Shown here: piece after piece, positions 25,385 through 32,816 of the stretch
How positions within the stretch are numbered: position 1 is the stretch's first letter
How the letters are laid out: each line of letters starts with the position of its first letter
DNA from: Acidobacteria bacterium 13_1_40CM_65_14
GTDB lineage: Bacteria; Acidobacteriota; Vicinamibacteria; Vicinamibacterales; CAVVIG01
Length of the DNA stretch: 35,666 nucleotides
NCBI GenBank assembly: GCA_001917905.1
Contig: MNEX01000087.1
Span: 1-35,666, forward strand
Direction: 5' to 3'
Made by a program: the position numbers and the translations under genes
Notes under the pieces: generated by a model
Told to the model about the DNA's origin: nothing
Databases searched by the model: none
What the model saw: only the letters and a program-made list of their open reading frames with translations

Positions 25385-25576
25385 GAGTACGACGGTGCGA
25401 TTGAACGCAACCCGTGGCTCGGAGCAGTACCAGGCCACGAACTCGTCGATCGCATGGGCGTAAGTTCGTTGACCGCTGGCCGACGAAAGGCTGTTCAGGA
25501 CGGCCGTTTTGGCGTGTTCGAGGTCGGGGAGGGCCAGAGGGCGCTTCGGCGCCTTCTTCTTCCGTGATTTCGGCAC
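25385..25576 (-). pseudogene. N-terminal remnant of a tyrosine recombinase (integrase)
   Basis: From GTG 25576, with AAGGAG about 8 nt upstream, the frame encodes MPKSRKKKAPKRPLALPDLE, then SGQRTYAHAIDEFVAWYCSE and FNRTVVLRYRIH. This is the SAM-like core-binding domain that opens XerC/D-type integrases. After RYRIH (about 25385) the similarity ends at once, although the frame stays open into the ADOP gene to 25220. The catalytic domain is not here. A C-terminal piece of the same integrase type occurs at 31712-31890 on the same strand but in the wrong order for a simple split gene. Confidence 0.65.
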
Positions 25577-25794
25577 GGCGACGGCTCCTTGCCATCGCCG
25601 GTAGCATCCTGCGTTGCTCCACGCTACGCGGTTACACGTTACCGAACGCAGACACCAGGGAACCGCCCGCTACGTCGCGAGTCGGTGCGGTTCACACCAG
25701 ATCGACACCTGTGCGACTTTGCCGAGATTCTCCTCGCGAAGGATAAACTTGAAGTCCGGTGTTCGGCCGCCGCGCTGGCGACTGAAGTTACCGC

Positions 25795-26670
25795 CTATGC
25801 AGCCGAATGCACGAAGGCCTCTACGCCGCGGGACGCGAGTTCGGCCTGGATGTCGCCGGCGAGGAATCGGCGCGCTTCGTCGTTTTGCTTCAGCACGGCG
25901 TCAAAGTGCGCAACTGTGAGTCCTCGGACGAACAAGTGGGATTGTTCGCCGGTGCAGAGTTCCGCAATCGGACGCATTTCCTGCTGTAGGTAATCTAACT
26001 CCGGAATCCAAGGCGGCGAGGTACGAACCGCTTCGTGCAGCTGCTCGACATTGTCCATGAAATGCATGTGGTCGGCGTGGCGAAGAACGACCATGCGTTT
26101 CGCGGCGGGTATTCTGTCGAAGATCTCGTACATGCCGTCCAGCGGAAGGCAGACGTCGTTGTCCGCCACCAGAACGAGGGTCGGCACGTCGCGGCCCCAC
26201 TTGAACGCCAGCTTCGCCGGCAGAATCCCGGGCCTCGGATTCGAACTTCCGCCTGGCGCGAGCGCGACAACCGCCCGAATTTGATGCAGCACGTCGGGAG
26301 AGGCGAGCGCTGTCCAGCCGCCGAAGCTGTGGCCCACGATGCCCACTGGCGCAGGCTCGAGTCGCGCTTCGGGCGCGGCCCGTTGTTCAGGAGTTTCACT
26401 TTCCCGACGCTCGAGCTCGGGTGCGACGAGTTCGGAGTGATTCAGTCCCGCGACGATGTAGCCATGGCTGGCCAGGTGATTCGTCAGAAATGTGTAGCCT
26501 CGCGGACCGCTTCCGCCACTCGAATGAGAGAGAAGGATGATCGGGCAAACTCCGACCGGTTCCGTTGGACGCCACATGTCGCAAGGGAAGCTGCGGTTGC
26601 GGACAGTGTCGAACGCCTGCATACTCCGCTCGGCGACAGTGAATCGGCCCGGGACAAATGGGTCGTACAT
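25795..26670 (-). CDS. alpha/beta hydrolase, dienelactone hydrolase/PAF-acetylhydrolase-like
   Basis: A protein of about 291 residues from ATG 26670 (MYDPFVPGRFTV); the frame is open to 26745, but family members usually begin near YDPF. It has an alpha/beta-hydrolase fold with the oxyanion part LLSHSSGG, nucleophile elbow GHSFGG, an Asp region at LVLVADND and a catalytic His in LRHADHMHFMDN. The second half (ALAPGGSSNPRPGILPAKLA, CTGEQSHLFVRGLTVAHFDA) is typical of a conserved acidobacterial hydrolase family. The stretch between SELVAPELERRESETPEQR and PVGIVGH appears about 25 residues shorter than usual, in frame. It probably acts on an ester; the substrate is unknown. Confidence 0.7.
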   Translation of the reverse strand: MYDPFVPGRFTVAERSMQAFDTVRNRSFPCDMWRPTEPVGVCPIILLSHSSGGSGPRGYTFLTNHLASHGYIVAGLNHSELVAPELERRESETPEQRAAPEARLEPAPVGIVGHSFGGWTALASPDVLHQIRAVVALAPGGSSNPRPGILPAKLAFKWGRDVPTLVLVADNDVCLPLDGMYEIFDRIPAAKRMVVLRHADHMHFMDNVEQLHEAVRTSPPWIPELDYLQQEMRPIAELCTGEQSHLFVRGLTVAHFDAVLKQNDEARRFLAGDIQAELASRGVEAFVHSAA

Positions 26671-26880
26671 CAATTGGTAAATGATACCTGCTCCCCGCAA
26701 AATGACGCTGTCGCTTGTGCACGCAGAAGAAACGTGAGGCCTCATGTTCGCCAGTTGGAACCATTTGACAACTCTGCTGCTCCGGCTTCAAGCGCTGCGA
26801 CAGACTGCGTAGAGCGAACCGGCGAGATTCCGGTCAGTCTCATGCTGAGCGCAGATTGCATCGTAGAGGCGAGGTCGCCG

Positions 26881-27843
26881 TCAACGTCCCGCAACGGGCG
26901 TGCCGCAAAGCGGAACATCATTGCGGCCTCTCGCCGTCTGCACGACCGTGCGGACCGCGTCGACGACGACCTGTGGCTGATCCATGGCGACGACGTGACC
27001 GGACTGCTGAGCGATGATCTGACATCCGCGTTCGGATAGCGTGACTTGATCTCGTTGCAGGTCTCGCCATGCCGCGTCGGCTCCTCGTCCACCAGTAATG
27101 ACAACTACGGGAATGGTGAGCTTGCGGCGCGAGCTCCTGACTTCCGATGCGCTCTCCCGAATATGGATGATTTCGTCTGCGGCCGCCTGGTATCCGGCCG
27201 CACGGAAACTCGTCGCCCGCGCGAATTGCCGTGCCGATGGCGCCACCGATTCGACTCTTGTGCCAAACGACACGCCGACCATTCGAAGGACGCCGACCGT
27301 AGATAGCAGACGAACAAATCGTGCAAGCCGAGGAACTTCATGTGCCTGGTCTTCGTGGGAGGCGTCCACGAGCACGAGACCTGCGACGCGCTGCGGGTGA
27401 TCAGATGCGAAGACGCGGACATTGAACCCACCGCTGGAGGCCCCCACGAGCACCAGTCGTCCGTCGATTCCGCTGCGGTCGATGAGTGTGGCCAGCTCGC
27501 TCGCGATGCGGCGTGCTGTCCGGGGCGACGGGCCTGGATCGCTGTAACCCATTCCGGCGCCGTCGTACGAGCAGACGCGTGTGAATCGGGCGACCTCCGG
27601 CTGGACGTAGCCCCACTCAGCGCTTGAGCCGCCCAGCCCCGTGTCAAGAACGACGGCAGGCGTGCCCGCGCCGGTGCACCACAGATGTAGCCTGTGCCCT
27701 CCGATGTCGACGAGCTGTCCCGGAGGTGGAGTCAACGCCAAGTCTTTGCGAGTCGCAAGCGATTGATACGTGGCGCCGGCGAGTGCAGCAAGGACGATCA
27801 AACCACACAGACCGACGAGAATGCGCATCGTCCAGCGCCACAT
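26881..27843 (-). CDS. membrane-anchored alpha/beta hydrolase
   Basis: About 320 residues from ATG 27843 (MWRWTMRILVGLCG), with GGGAG about 8 nt upstream. An N-terminal membrane helix (ILVGLCGLIVLAALAGATY) acts as anchor or uncleaved signal. The domain begins VDIGGHRLHLWCTGAGTPAV, with the oxyanion region LDTGLGGSSAEW, nucleophile elbow GASSGG, and His in SGHVVAMDQPQVVVDAV. This is the haloperoxidase/epoxide-hydrolase-like branch of alpha/beta hydrolases. It is transcribed in the same direction as the hydrolase downstream, with a 210-bp gap, so cotranscription is possible. The substrate is unknown. Confidence 0.78.
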   Translation of the reverse strand: MWRWTMRILVGLCGLIVLAALAGATYQSLATRKDLALTPPPGQLVDIGGHRLHLWCTGAGTPAVVLDTGLGGSSAEWGYVQPEVARFTRVCSYDGAGMGYSDPGPSPRTARRIASELATLIDRSGIDGRLVLVGASSGGFNVRVFASDHPQRVAGLVLVDASHEDQAHEVPRLARFVRLLSTVGVLRMVGVSFGTRVESVAPSARQFARATSFRAAGYQAAADEIIHIRESASEVRSSRRKLTIPVVVITGGRGADAAWRDLQRDQVTLSERGCQIIAQQSGHVVAMDQPQVVVDAVRTVVQTARGRNDVPLCGTPVAGR

Positions 27844-28084
27844 ATCGACATCTCCCGTCAAATCGTGCACTCAGCGGGCTCACCCACGTGATGCGTGGAT
27901 TTCCAATTTGCACCGGGCAGACCAACACCGTCAACCTGCGCGGTCGCGTGAGTGTACGAATCGCTCCCCAGTCCGAAGTCTGGCCACAAGTCGTTGCGGC
28001 CGTTCGACGACTCCTGTCGATCGTCGAATACATCGCCCGCCGTCCACTCGGGAGTGGGCGATTTGACGAGATCACGAGATTGGA

Positions 28085-28477
28085 TGGCATGAGGGCCAGC
28101 CGCTCGACAGATCGCCGTGGACCCAGGACGCAGAACGCGATCGGCGCCGCTGAGGCGGCATCCCTGATGCTGAACGCCAGGATCGATGATCCCTTCGGCG
28201 TTGATCGTTAGAGTGAATCCGGCAACTGAGAGCTTCTTCCATAATTCCTGGCCAGTCTCGTCTGGCTGGCGCCTCCGCGGCGCATCGACTTCGCCAGCGC
28301 CGTCGGGATGTCTCCTGACAAGAAAACCGCGTCCACGTGTCTTCTTTCCAGCCAAGCAGAAAGCGGCAGCGAAGCAGTCGGCACGAGTCCATCATCAACG
28401 ACCTCATCCAGCCGACGCGGAATCCGACGTAAACTTACGATCTCCAACTGCGTTGGTGGAGAGGATGTCAGGTGCAC
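28085..28477 (-). other. possible decayed small leftward gene
   Basis: Between the hydrolase and VWA genes (27844-28471) a leftward frame from 28477 (EIVSLRRIPRRLDEVVDDGL, SAWLERRHVDAVFLSG) passes by frameshift near 28285 into ELWKKLSVAGFTLTINAEG and ADRVLRPGSTAICRAAGPHA. The second part resembles short domains of the form L..L..AGF.L.v...L....ADR..l..hK..i...L found in docking-type and primase-adjacent proteins. Support is weak, and the start overlaps the VWA gene start by 6 bp. Confidence 0.25.
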
Positions 28478-30538
28478 GCATCACCTCGCGTCGCCACGAT
28501 CGCTGTAATCCTTGGTCTACGCGTGTGGTCTGCTCAGTCCGCGGCGCCACCACGAACCTCGTCAACGTCTTCCCAGCCTGAGCAGACGACTGACGCGCCA
28601 CGGCCGACGCCTCCGGCACAGACAGAGGGCGACCGCACCGTGTTTCGGGCTGGCGTCGATCTGATCCAACTCGATGTCTCAGTACTGGACGGCAAGAGGC
28701 AACCGGTGACCGGACTGAACGCGTCGGATTTCACCGTCTTCGAGAACGGAGTGCAGAGACCTGTCCGGGCGTTCACCTCCATTCAACTTCGTCCTAATGC
28801 AGGAACTGCGGTGGCGGCTACAGTTCCCCTCGACGTCGTCACGAACCAGGTGGGCCAGCAGGAGGGGCGTCTCGTCGTCATTCTGATGGATCGCTCCATT
28901 CCGAGCGGTCAGCCGACGCTGATCGCACGAAAGGTAGCCGTTGCGGCTGTCGGAGCGCTTGGGCCATATGATCTCGCTGCGCTCGTCTCGACGAGTGGAG
29001 CCGTGCCGCAGAACCTGACCGCCGACCGAACCCGCCTGATAAACGCGATCAATGAGCGGCGCGACTGGAGCACGGGCCACAGCAAAGAACTGAAAGACGT
29101 GATGACGATTCCGGACGATGCGCTCAGCGATGGCCGCTGCTTGTGTGGTCTATGCGTGTTGGAGACTCTGACGAGAATCGCTGACGCTGTGCAGAACACG
29201 CCTCGCCGGCGCAAAGTACTCCTATTTATCGGCAGCAGTGTGATCTTCCAGGCGGGGCCTCGCGCCCCGTCGGCTGATGTCGGTTGTGATTGGCGGGTTT
29301 CAGAAGCGCGGCGCAGGCTCTTCGATTCGCTCGCCCTGTCAAACCTGACGGTGCATTCCATTGATCCGAGCGGACTCGCCAGTCTGGGGCCGCAGACGCG
29401 GGCAGGTGCCCTTGGCGGAAAGCAGGGAGAGGACGGCCCCGTCCGCCGCCTTCAGAAGATGCAGACGGAGATCTCGGAGCTCCTCAGCGATCAAGGAAGC
29501 CTTCATGTCTTGCCAGATCTGACCGGCGGTAGGGCCGTCTCAAACACGAACGCCCCGGAGGCGAAAGTGCCAGAAATCTTCGGCGAAAGTGACACGTACT
29601 ACGTCGTCGGCTTCGAGCGGGGAATGTCAGATCAGCGAGACGACAAGCGATCCATCGAAGTCAAGGTCGCGCGTCCGGGAGTCCGGGTATATGCGCAACG
29701 GCAATACACGGTGCCAGCCGTGGAGAAGTCTGTCGTCCCTCGTGGCGCCGATGCGCCAATGTCACTCGAGAAGGCCCTTCGGGGATTGCTGCCGAATGCG
29801 AGTCGGCCGCTGACGTTGTCCGTTGGGGCATTTGCCGGCTCTGACACGGCGAGCGCGATCGTCATGGTGAATGTCGACGTGGGTGCGTTCGCCAACGCGC
29901 GTGAAATGGCCATGCCTCTGGAATTCGCCGTGAGCGCGGTCAATCAGAAGACCGGGCGACAAATCGCCTTTGCCCGTGAAACGGCCACCATCAGATTCAA
30001 ACCGGGCACCTCGAATCGTCGCGCCGAAGCGAACGTTCAAACGCATGTCGAATTGACCCCTGGCGACTACGAAGTCCGTGTCGCCGTGTCGGATCCGGCG
30101 ACCGGCATCGCCGCCAGTGTGTTTTGCCCAGTCACGGTTCCGCTGTTTGGTAATGCGCCCCTGTCGTTGTCCGATGTCATCGTGGAGACAACGGATCGCA
30201 TGCCATCGCTGCCTGCGTCGGCTACGCAGGTGCCAACGACGACAACACGACGCGTGTTCGAGCAGGACGAAGGGGTCCGTGCGCTTGTACAGGTTTACCA
30301 GGGCACTCAGCGCACCGATGTCATCGTGCCGGTATCTGTGCGGACGACTATCCTCGACGCGAAAGGCCGCGCGATTCGCGACCAGCTGCTTGCCCTGACC
30401 GCGAAGGATTTTACGAATCGTCGCGCTGCTCTTGCTTTGGACATCGGTGCGCTGCCTTCTGGAGATTACGTCCTCACCGTTGATGCCTCACTGGCGAGGC
30501 AAAAAACGAGTCGCGTCCTCCACTTCGCCGTAGAGTGA
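28472..30538 (+). CDS. exported VWA-domain protein of the Acidobacteria-associated family
   Basis: A 688-residue protein. The signal peptide region is MHASPRVATIAVILGLRVWS; a Ser/Thr/Pro-rich linker follows. FRAGVDLIQLDVSVLDGKRQ and VTGLNASDFTVFENG form the opening of the VWFA-related acidobacterial domain (TIGR03436 type). A VWA-like fold follows (RLVVILMDRSIPSGQ, LLFIGSSVIFQ), then a long beta-rich C-terminal part (residues 420-688). The canonical MIDAS DxSxS appears as MDRSIPS. Start GTG 28472 has GGAGAGGA 7 nt upstream. These proteins are abundant in Acidobacteriota and have no known function; a surface adhesion or scaffold role is assumed. Confidence 0.85.
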   Translation: MHASPRVATIAVILGLRVWSAQSAAPPRTSSTSSQPEQTTDAPRPTPPAQTEGDRTVFRAGVDLIQLDVSVLDGKRQPVTGLNASDFTVFENGVQRPVRAFTSIQLRPNAGTAVAATVPLDVVTNQVGQQEGRLVVILMDRSIPSGQPTLIARKVAVAAVGALGPYDLAALVSTSGAVPQNLTADRTRLINAINERRDWSTGHSKELKDVMTIPDDALSDGRCLCGLCVLETLTRIADAVQNTPRRRKVLLFIGSSVIFQAGPRAPSADVGCDWRVSEARRRLFDSLALSNLTVHSIDPSGLASLGPQTRAGALGGKQGEDGPVRRLQKMQTEISELLSDQGSLHVLPDLTGGRAVSNTNAPEAKVPEIFGESDTYYVVGFERGMSDQRDDKRSIEVKVARPGVRVYAQRQYTVPAVEKSVVPRGADAPMSLEKALRGLLPNASRPLTLSVGAFAGSDTASAIVMVNVDVGAFANAREMAMPLEFAVSAVNQKTGRQIAFARETATIRFKPGTSNRRAEANVQTHVELTPGDYEVRVAVSDPATGIAASVFCPVTVPLFGNAPLSLSDVIVETTDRMPSLPASATQVPTTTTRRVFEQDEGVRALVQVYQGTQRTDVIVPVSVRTTILDAKGRAIRDQLLALTAKDFTNRRAALALDIGALPSGDYVLTVDASLARQKTSRVLHFAVE

Positions 30539-30582
30539 CCGAGCTAGCCAGCGGGCTCAAGAAACAGAACGGCGTTTATCGC

Positions 30583-30641
30583 GGGGAACGACACGCTTCA
30601 GGCCCGCGCGTTTCGCGCGTCGCCTGCAAGCGTTGTTATGC
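30583..30641 (+). other. attC-like imperfect hairpin (or bidirectional terminator)
   Basis: ACGCTTCAGG (30593-30602) pairs with CCTG-c-AAGCGT (30623-30633), leaving one extra-helical base on the 3' side. Inside, CGCGCG pairs with CGCGCG around a TTT loop. The right flank GTTATGC (30635-30641) matches an R' core as found in Vibrio repeats; the left flank ends GAAC but otherwise fits RYYYAAC poorly. The single bulged base and the core position are features of integron attC sites. It lies between convergent genes, so a bidirectional terminator is an alternative. No intI gene is in the window. Confidence 0.4.
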
Positions 30642-30650
30642 GGCGCTTCG

Positions 30651-31013
30651 TTAGTCGTGGTGAAAATAGAAACGGTTTCCGTCGATGTCCTCGACGGTGA
30701 ACTGCCGTAACCCCCAAGGCTTCTTTTCTAGGGGCTCAACAATGTTCGCACCCGAAGATTTCAACTCGTCGTACGTCGCATCGATATCTTCGGCGAACAC
30801 CCAATGAACCGCAGCCTCAAATGGCGGGGTTTTCTTCCGAAAGAATATCGCCACGTTTCCGCGTGACACGGCCCCAATCTCTTTGCCCGGATAGAGCCAG
30901 CCAATCTCAAAGCCGAGTGCATCCCGATAGTGCTGCTGCGCGCGTTCAACATCAGTAACGGGCAGTTCTGGCACTGGCTGGCCAATCGACGTTAAGGATT
31001 GTTTCGTGCTCAC
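30651..31013 (-). CDS. VOC-superfamily (glyoxalase/bleomycin-resistance-like) protein
   Basis: A complete 120-residue single-chain VOC protein: PVPELPVTDVERAQQHYRDA, LGFEIGWLYPGKEIGAVSRG, AVHWVFAEDIDATYDELKSS and VEDIDGNRFYFHHD. The beta-alpha-beta-beta-beta units can be traced. Metal-type ligands are not complete in the usual places, so it may be a drug-binding or unassigned VOC protein. Start GTG 31013 has GGAGAG 6 nt upstream. Its base composition is clearly less GC-rich than the flanking genes, which suggests recent acquisition, and it ends 10 nt from the attC-like hairpin. Confidence 0.85.
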   Translation of the reverse strand: MSTKQSLTSIGQPVPELPVTDVERAQQHYRDALGFEIGWLYPGKEIGAVSRGNVAIFFRKKTPPFEAAVHWVFAEDIDATYDELKSSGANIVEPLEKKPWGLRQFTVEDIDGNRFYFHHD

Positions 31014-31083
31014 GAAGCTCTCCTCTACGCATCAAGCGTCCTGATACACCCTTCAGGAGGTCGGTCTTAGTTCCGGTGTGATG

Positions 31084-31467
31084 CTAGCCAGCGTAGACCC
31101 CGTAGCCAAGGAGGCCGGCAAGCACCACGAGGGCGGCGCCAGCCACCTGGAACTCCCAGGACCGCTCCACGGAGACCCGCGCCATCATCCTCAACGCCTG
31201 TTTCGGTGCGCAGAAGCGAATCAGGCCCTTGATGAGGAGGCACCAGCCCACCAGCGTCAGCACGACAGGTATCCCCGACCATGTGTTATGAAACCCGACG
31301 ATGACGCCTCCCAGTGGCAGATTCAGAAACCCGTCCACGAAGGCGCCGGCTTCCCCCTTGCCGCGTAGGAGGATGAAGAACTCCGCCCAGGCCTTGGGTT
31401 GCAGGGTGTGCGACAGACCAAGGACTCCGAACAGAATGATGGCAAGGACTTCAACAGATCTCTCCAT
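31084..31467 (-). CDS. small four-helix membrane protein of unknown function
   Basis: A 127-residue protein with four predicted membrane helices: VEVLAIILFGVLGLSHTLQP, LPLGGVIVGFHNTWSGI, VVLTLVGWCLLIKGLIRF and VAGAALVVLAGLLGYGVYAG. Start ATG 31467 has GGAGAGGAG 3-11 nt upstream. I cannot place it in a family with confidence; small DoxX-like or DUF membrane proteins share the topology. It lies in the same direction as the VOC gene, with a 70-bp gap that holds a short inverted repeat (31039-31044 and 31053-31058). Its composition is also less GC-rich than the core genes. Confidence 0.65.
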   Translation of the reverse strand: MERSVEVLAIILFGVLGLSHTLQPKAWAEFFILLRGKGEAGAFVDGFLNLPLGGVIVGFHNTWSGIPVVLTLVGWCLLIKGLIRFCAPKQALRMMARVSVERSWEFQVAGAALVVLAGLLGYGVYAG

Positions 31468-31671
31468 CCGCTCCTCTCCGTGATGTCACTGACGTTGTCT
31501 CCCCAGGGCATCGTAGTTGGCGTTGGCAATCGACGTAATTGATCTACGTTCAAACACTTGTTGGCATGCGCCCGTAGTGACGACTTGATAAGGGCATTTT
31601 CCACGAGTCTAGCCCCTCGGCGGTAAGTCATGCGGCCGTTCACTCACGGCCCATTCTCCCTGAGAAGTCGC

Positions 31672-31699
31672 CCAGGGCGGATTGAAGCACCCGCCCTGG
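31672..31699. terminator. 9-bp hairpin after the integrase remnant
   Basis: CCAGGGCGG (31672-31680) and CCGCCCTGG (31691-31699) pair perfectly around a 10-nt loop, 13 bp past the original integrase stop (31712). No T tract follows on the minus strand. It could be a terminator or an element-end structure. The stretch 31468-31671 holds no recognisable gene. Confidence 0.35.
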
Positions 31700-31711
31700 C
31701 GGCAGGCCCGG

Positions 31712-31890
31712 TCAAGCGGCATCAGGTTCGATTCCCAATCGGTCGTTCACGGCAGGCGGAGCTTCTGCTTGCATCCGAGGTAGCGCTCCGTCGTCTGGAT
31801 GGAGACGTGGCCGAGCAGGAACTGGATCTGATCCAGTTCACCGCCGGCCACCGAGCGCGATCTCCGCGCCCGATTGCGTCTGCGAGAGTT
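31712..31890 (-). pseudogene. C-terminal remnant of a tyrosine recombinase (integrase)
   Basis: The minus strand reads VAGGELDQIQFLLGHVSIQT and TERYLGCKQKLR, with the LLGH box and catalytic Tyr of the tyrosine-recombinase active site. After a 1-2 nt shift near 31750 it continues AVNDRLGIEPDAA and stops at 31712. Upstream of about 31890 the similarity stops. It is the tail of an XerD-like integrase of the same kind as the N-terminal remnant at 25385-25576. With no R-box region and a frameshift it is inactive. Confidence 0.7.
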
Positions 31891-31918
31891 CGTGTCCGAA
31901 CGGAGCACGGTGGACACG

Positions 31919-32190
31919 GCGCGGGCCCGCGCGTTCCGGTATATGTCGCTCACCCGGGATCCCGATCCGGGGACGACACTGACACGGTCTGCTACGCCTA
32001 CCTGCTGCGCGACCGCGATGGGGATCGACGCGCGTCGTGCACGGCAGGCACGTCGAGGGGCTGTTCTCACGCGAACGATGGCTGCACGCCCTCTCGGACG
32101 CGGGGTTCGAGCCGCGAGTGGTACCGTTCAAATCACTCGGAGCTCGAACCTGGACGTTACGGAGTGTTCGTCGCCGTCCGTCCGGCGTAA
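31919..32190 (+). pseudogene. C-terminal remnant of a class I SAM-dependent methyltransferase
   Basis: Segments appear in order but in different frames: FRYMSLTRDPDPG, then DDTDTVCYAYLLRDRDGD, then HGRHVEGLFSRERWLHALSD with AGFEPRVVPF, then HSELEPGRYGVFVAVRPA ending at 32190. This is the usual end of a small SAM methyltransferase family. The Rossmann fold with the SAM-binding GxG motif is missing, and at least three frameshifts break the rest. It directly follows the integrase remnant, facing the other way, so the joint near 31890-31919 is probably a recombination or deletion point. Confidence 0.6.
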
Positions 32191-32201
32191 CGCGCTTACG
32201 A

Positions 32202-32681
32202 TCATCTCGCCGCGTGCAACTTCGCGAGGCTGCCTGGGACGTAGTCGCCGGGCACCGTGCGCGCAGCGATGTTGAGCCGGTTCCAGCCGTTGATCGACAC
32301 GATCGCCAGGCTCAGGTGCACCAGCTCGTCCTCCGAGAACTGCTCCCGCACGCGCTCGTACACGTCGTCCGGGACACGACTATCGGAGACGAGCGTGAGC
32401 GCCTCGGTCCACTCCAGCGCGGCGCGCTCGCGCGCCGAGTAGTACGGCGTCTCGCGCCACGCCTCGAGGCTGTAGAGCCGCTGTTCGGTCTCGCCGTTCG
32501 CGCGCGCATCCTTGCTGTGCATGTCCAGACAATAGGCGCAACCGTTGATTTGCGACGCGCGCATCCGGACGAGGTCGAGCAGTCCGTGATCGAAGCCCGC
32601 CTGACGAACCTGCCGTTCCAGGCCGAGCATGGCCTGGATGACGCCTGGGGTTACGTGCATGAGATCGATTCGAGCTTTCAT
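32202..32681 (-). CDS. carboxymuconolactone decarboxylase family protein (AhpD-like), ECF41 partner
   Basis: A 159-residue CMD/AhpD-like protein from ATG 32681; a GTG at 32699 would add six residues, and GGTGGAGGCG precedes 32681. The redox motif CxxCxxxH is complete: Cys48, Cys51 and His55 in NGCAYCLDMHSKDA. Other family marks are LLDLVRMRASQIN and LVHLSLAIVSINGWNRLNIA. AhpD-like enzymes act as thiol-disulfide reductants or peroxidase helpers. It is divergent from the ECF41 sigma gene, and CMD genes are the most frequent neighbours and targets of ECF41 sigma factors. The promoter upstream fits direct control by that sigma. Confidence 0.9.
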   Translation of the reverse strand: MKARIDLMHVTPGVIQAMLGLERQVRQAGFDHGLLDLVRMRASQINGCAYCLDMHSKDARANGETEQRLYSLEAWRETPYYSARERAALEWTEALTLVSDSRVPDDVYERVREQFSEDELVHLSLAIVSINGWNRLNIAARTVPGDYVPGSLAKLHAAR

Positions 32682-32706
32682 GATGTCGTTCGCCTCCACC
32701 TATCAA

Positions 32707-32733
32707 GACGAATCAGGAATAATCCCTGTGACA
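32707..32733 (-). promoter_or_regulatory. ECF41-type promoter of the CMD gene
   Basis: On the minus strand TGTCACA (32727-32733), a 16-bp spacer and CGTC (32707-32710). As I recall, this is the consensus published for ECF41 targets (TGTCACA, n16, CGTC), matched at all eleven fixed positions. It lies 26 bp upstream of ATG 32681. Confidence 0.8.
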
Positions 32734-32755
32734 CCGCGGGGCCGGGGTACGCCGC

Positions 32756-32782
32756 TGTCACAGACGGCCTCCGTCATTCGTC
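32756..32782 (+). promoter_or_regulatory. ECF41-type promoter of the sigma factor gene
   Basis: On the plus strand TGTCACA (32756-32762), a 16-bp spacer and CGTC (32779-32782): the same motif and exact spacing as in the divergent CMD promoter, 34 bp before ATG 32817. It implies autoregulation of the sigma gene. Confidence 0.8.
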
Positions 32783-32816
32783 TAGAGAGCAGGAGGAGTG
32801 CAAGGCGACGTGAGCC

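Noticed and set aside
31722-31745. GGTTCGATTCCCAATC looks like a tRNA T arm
   Set aside because: It is the antisense of the conserved integrase end NDRLGIEP; no tRNA arms surround it.
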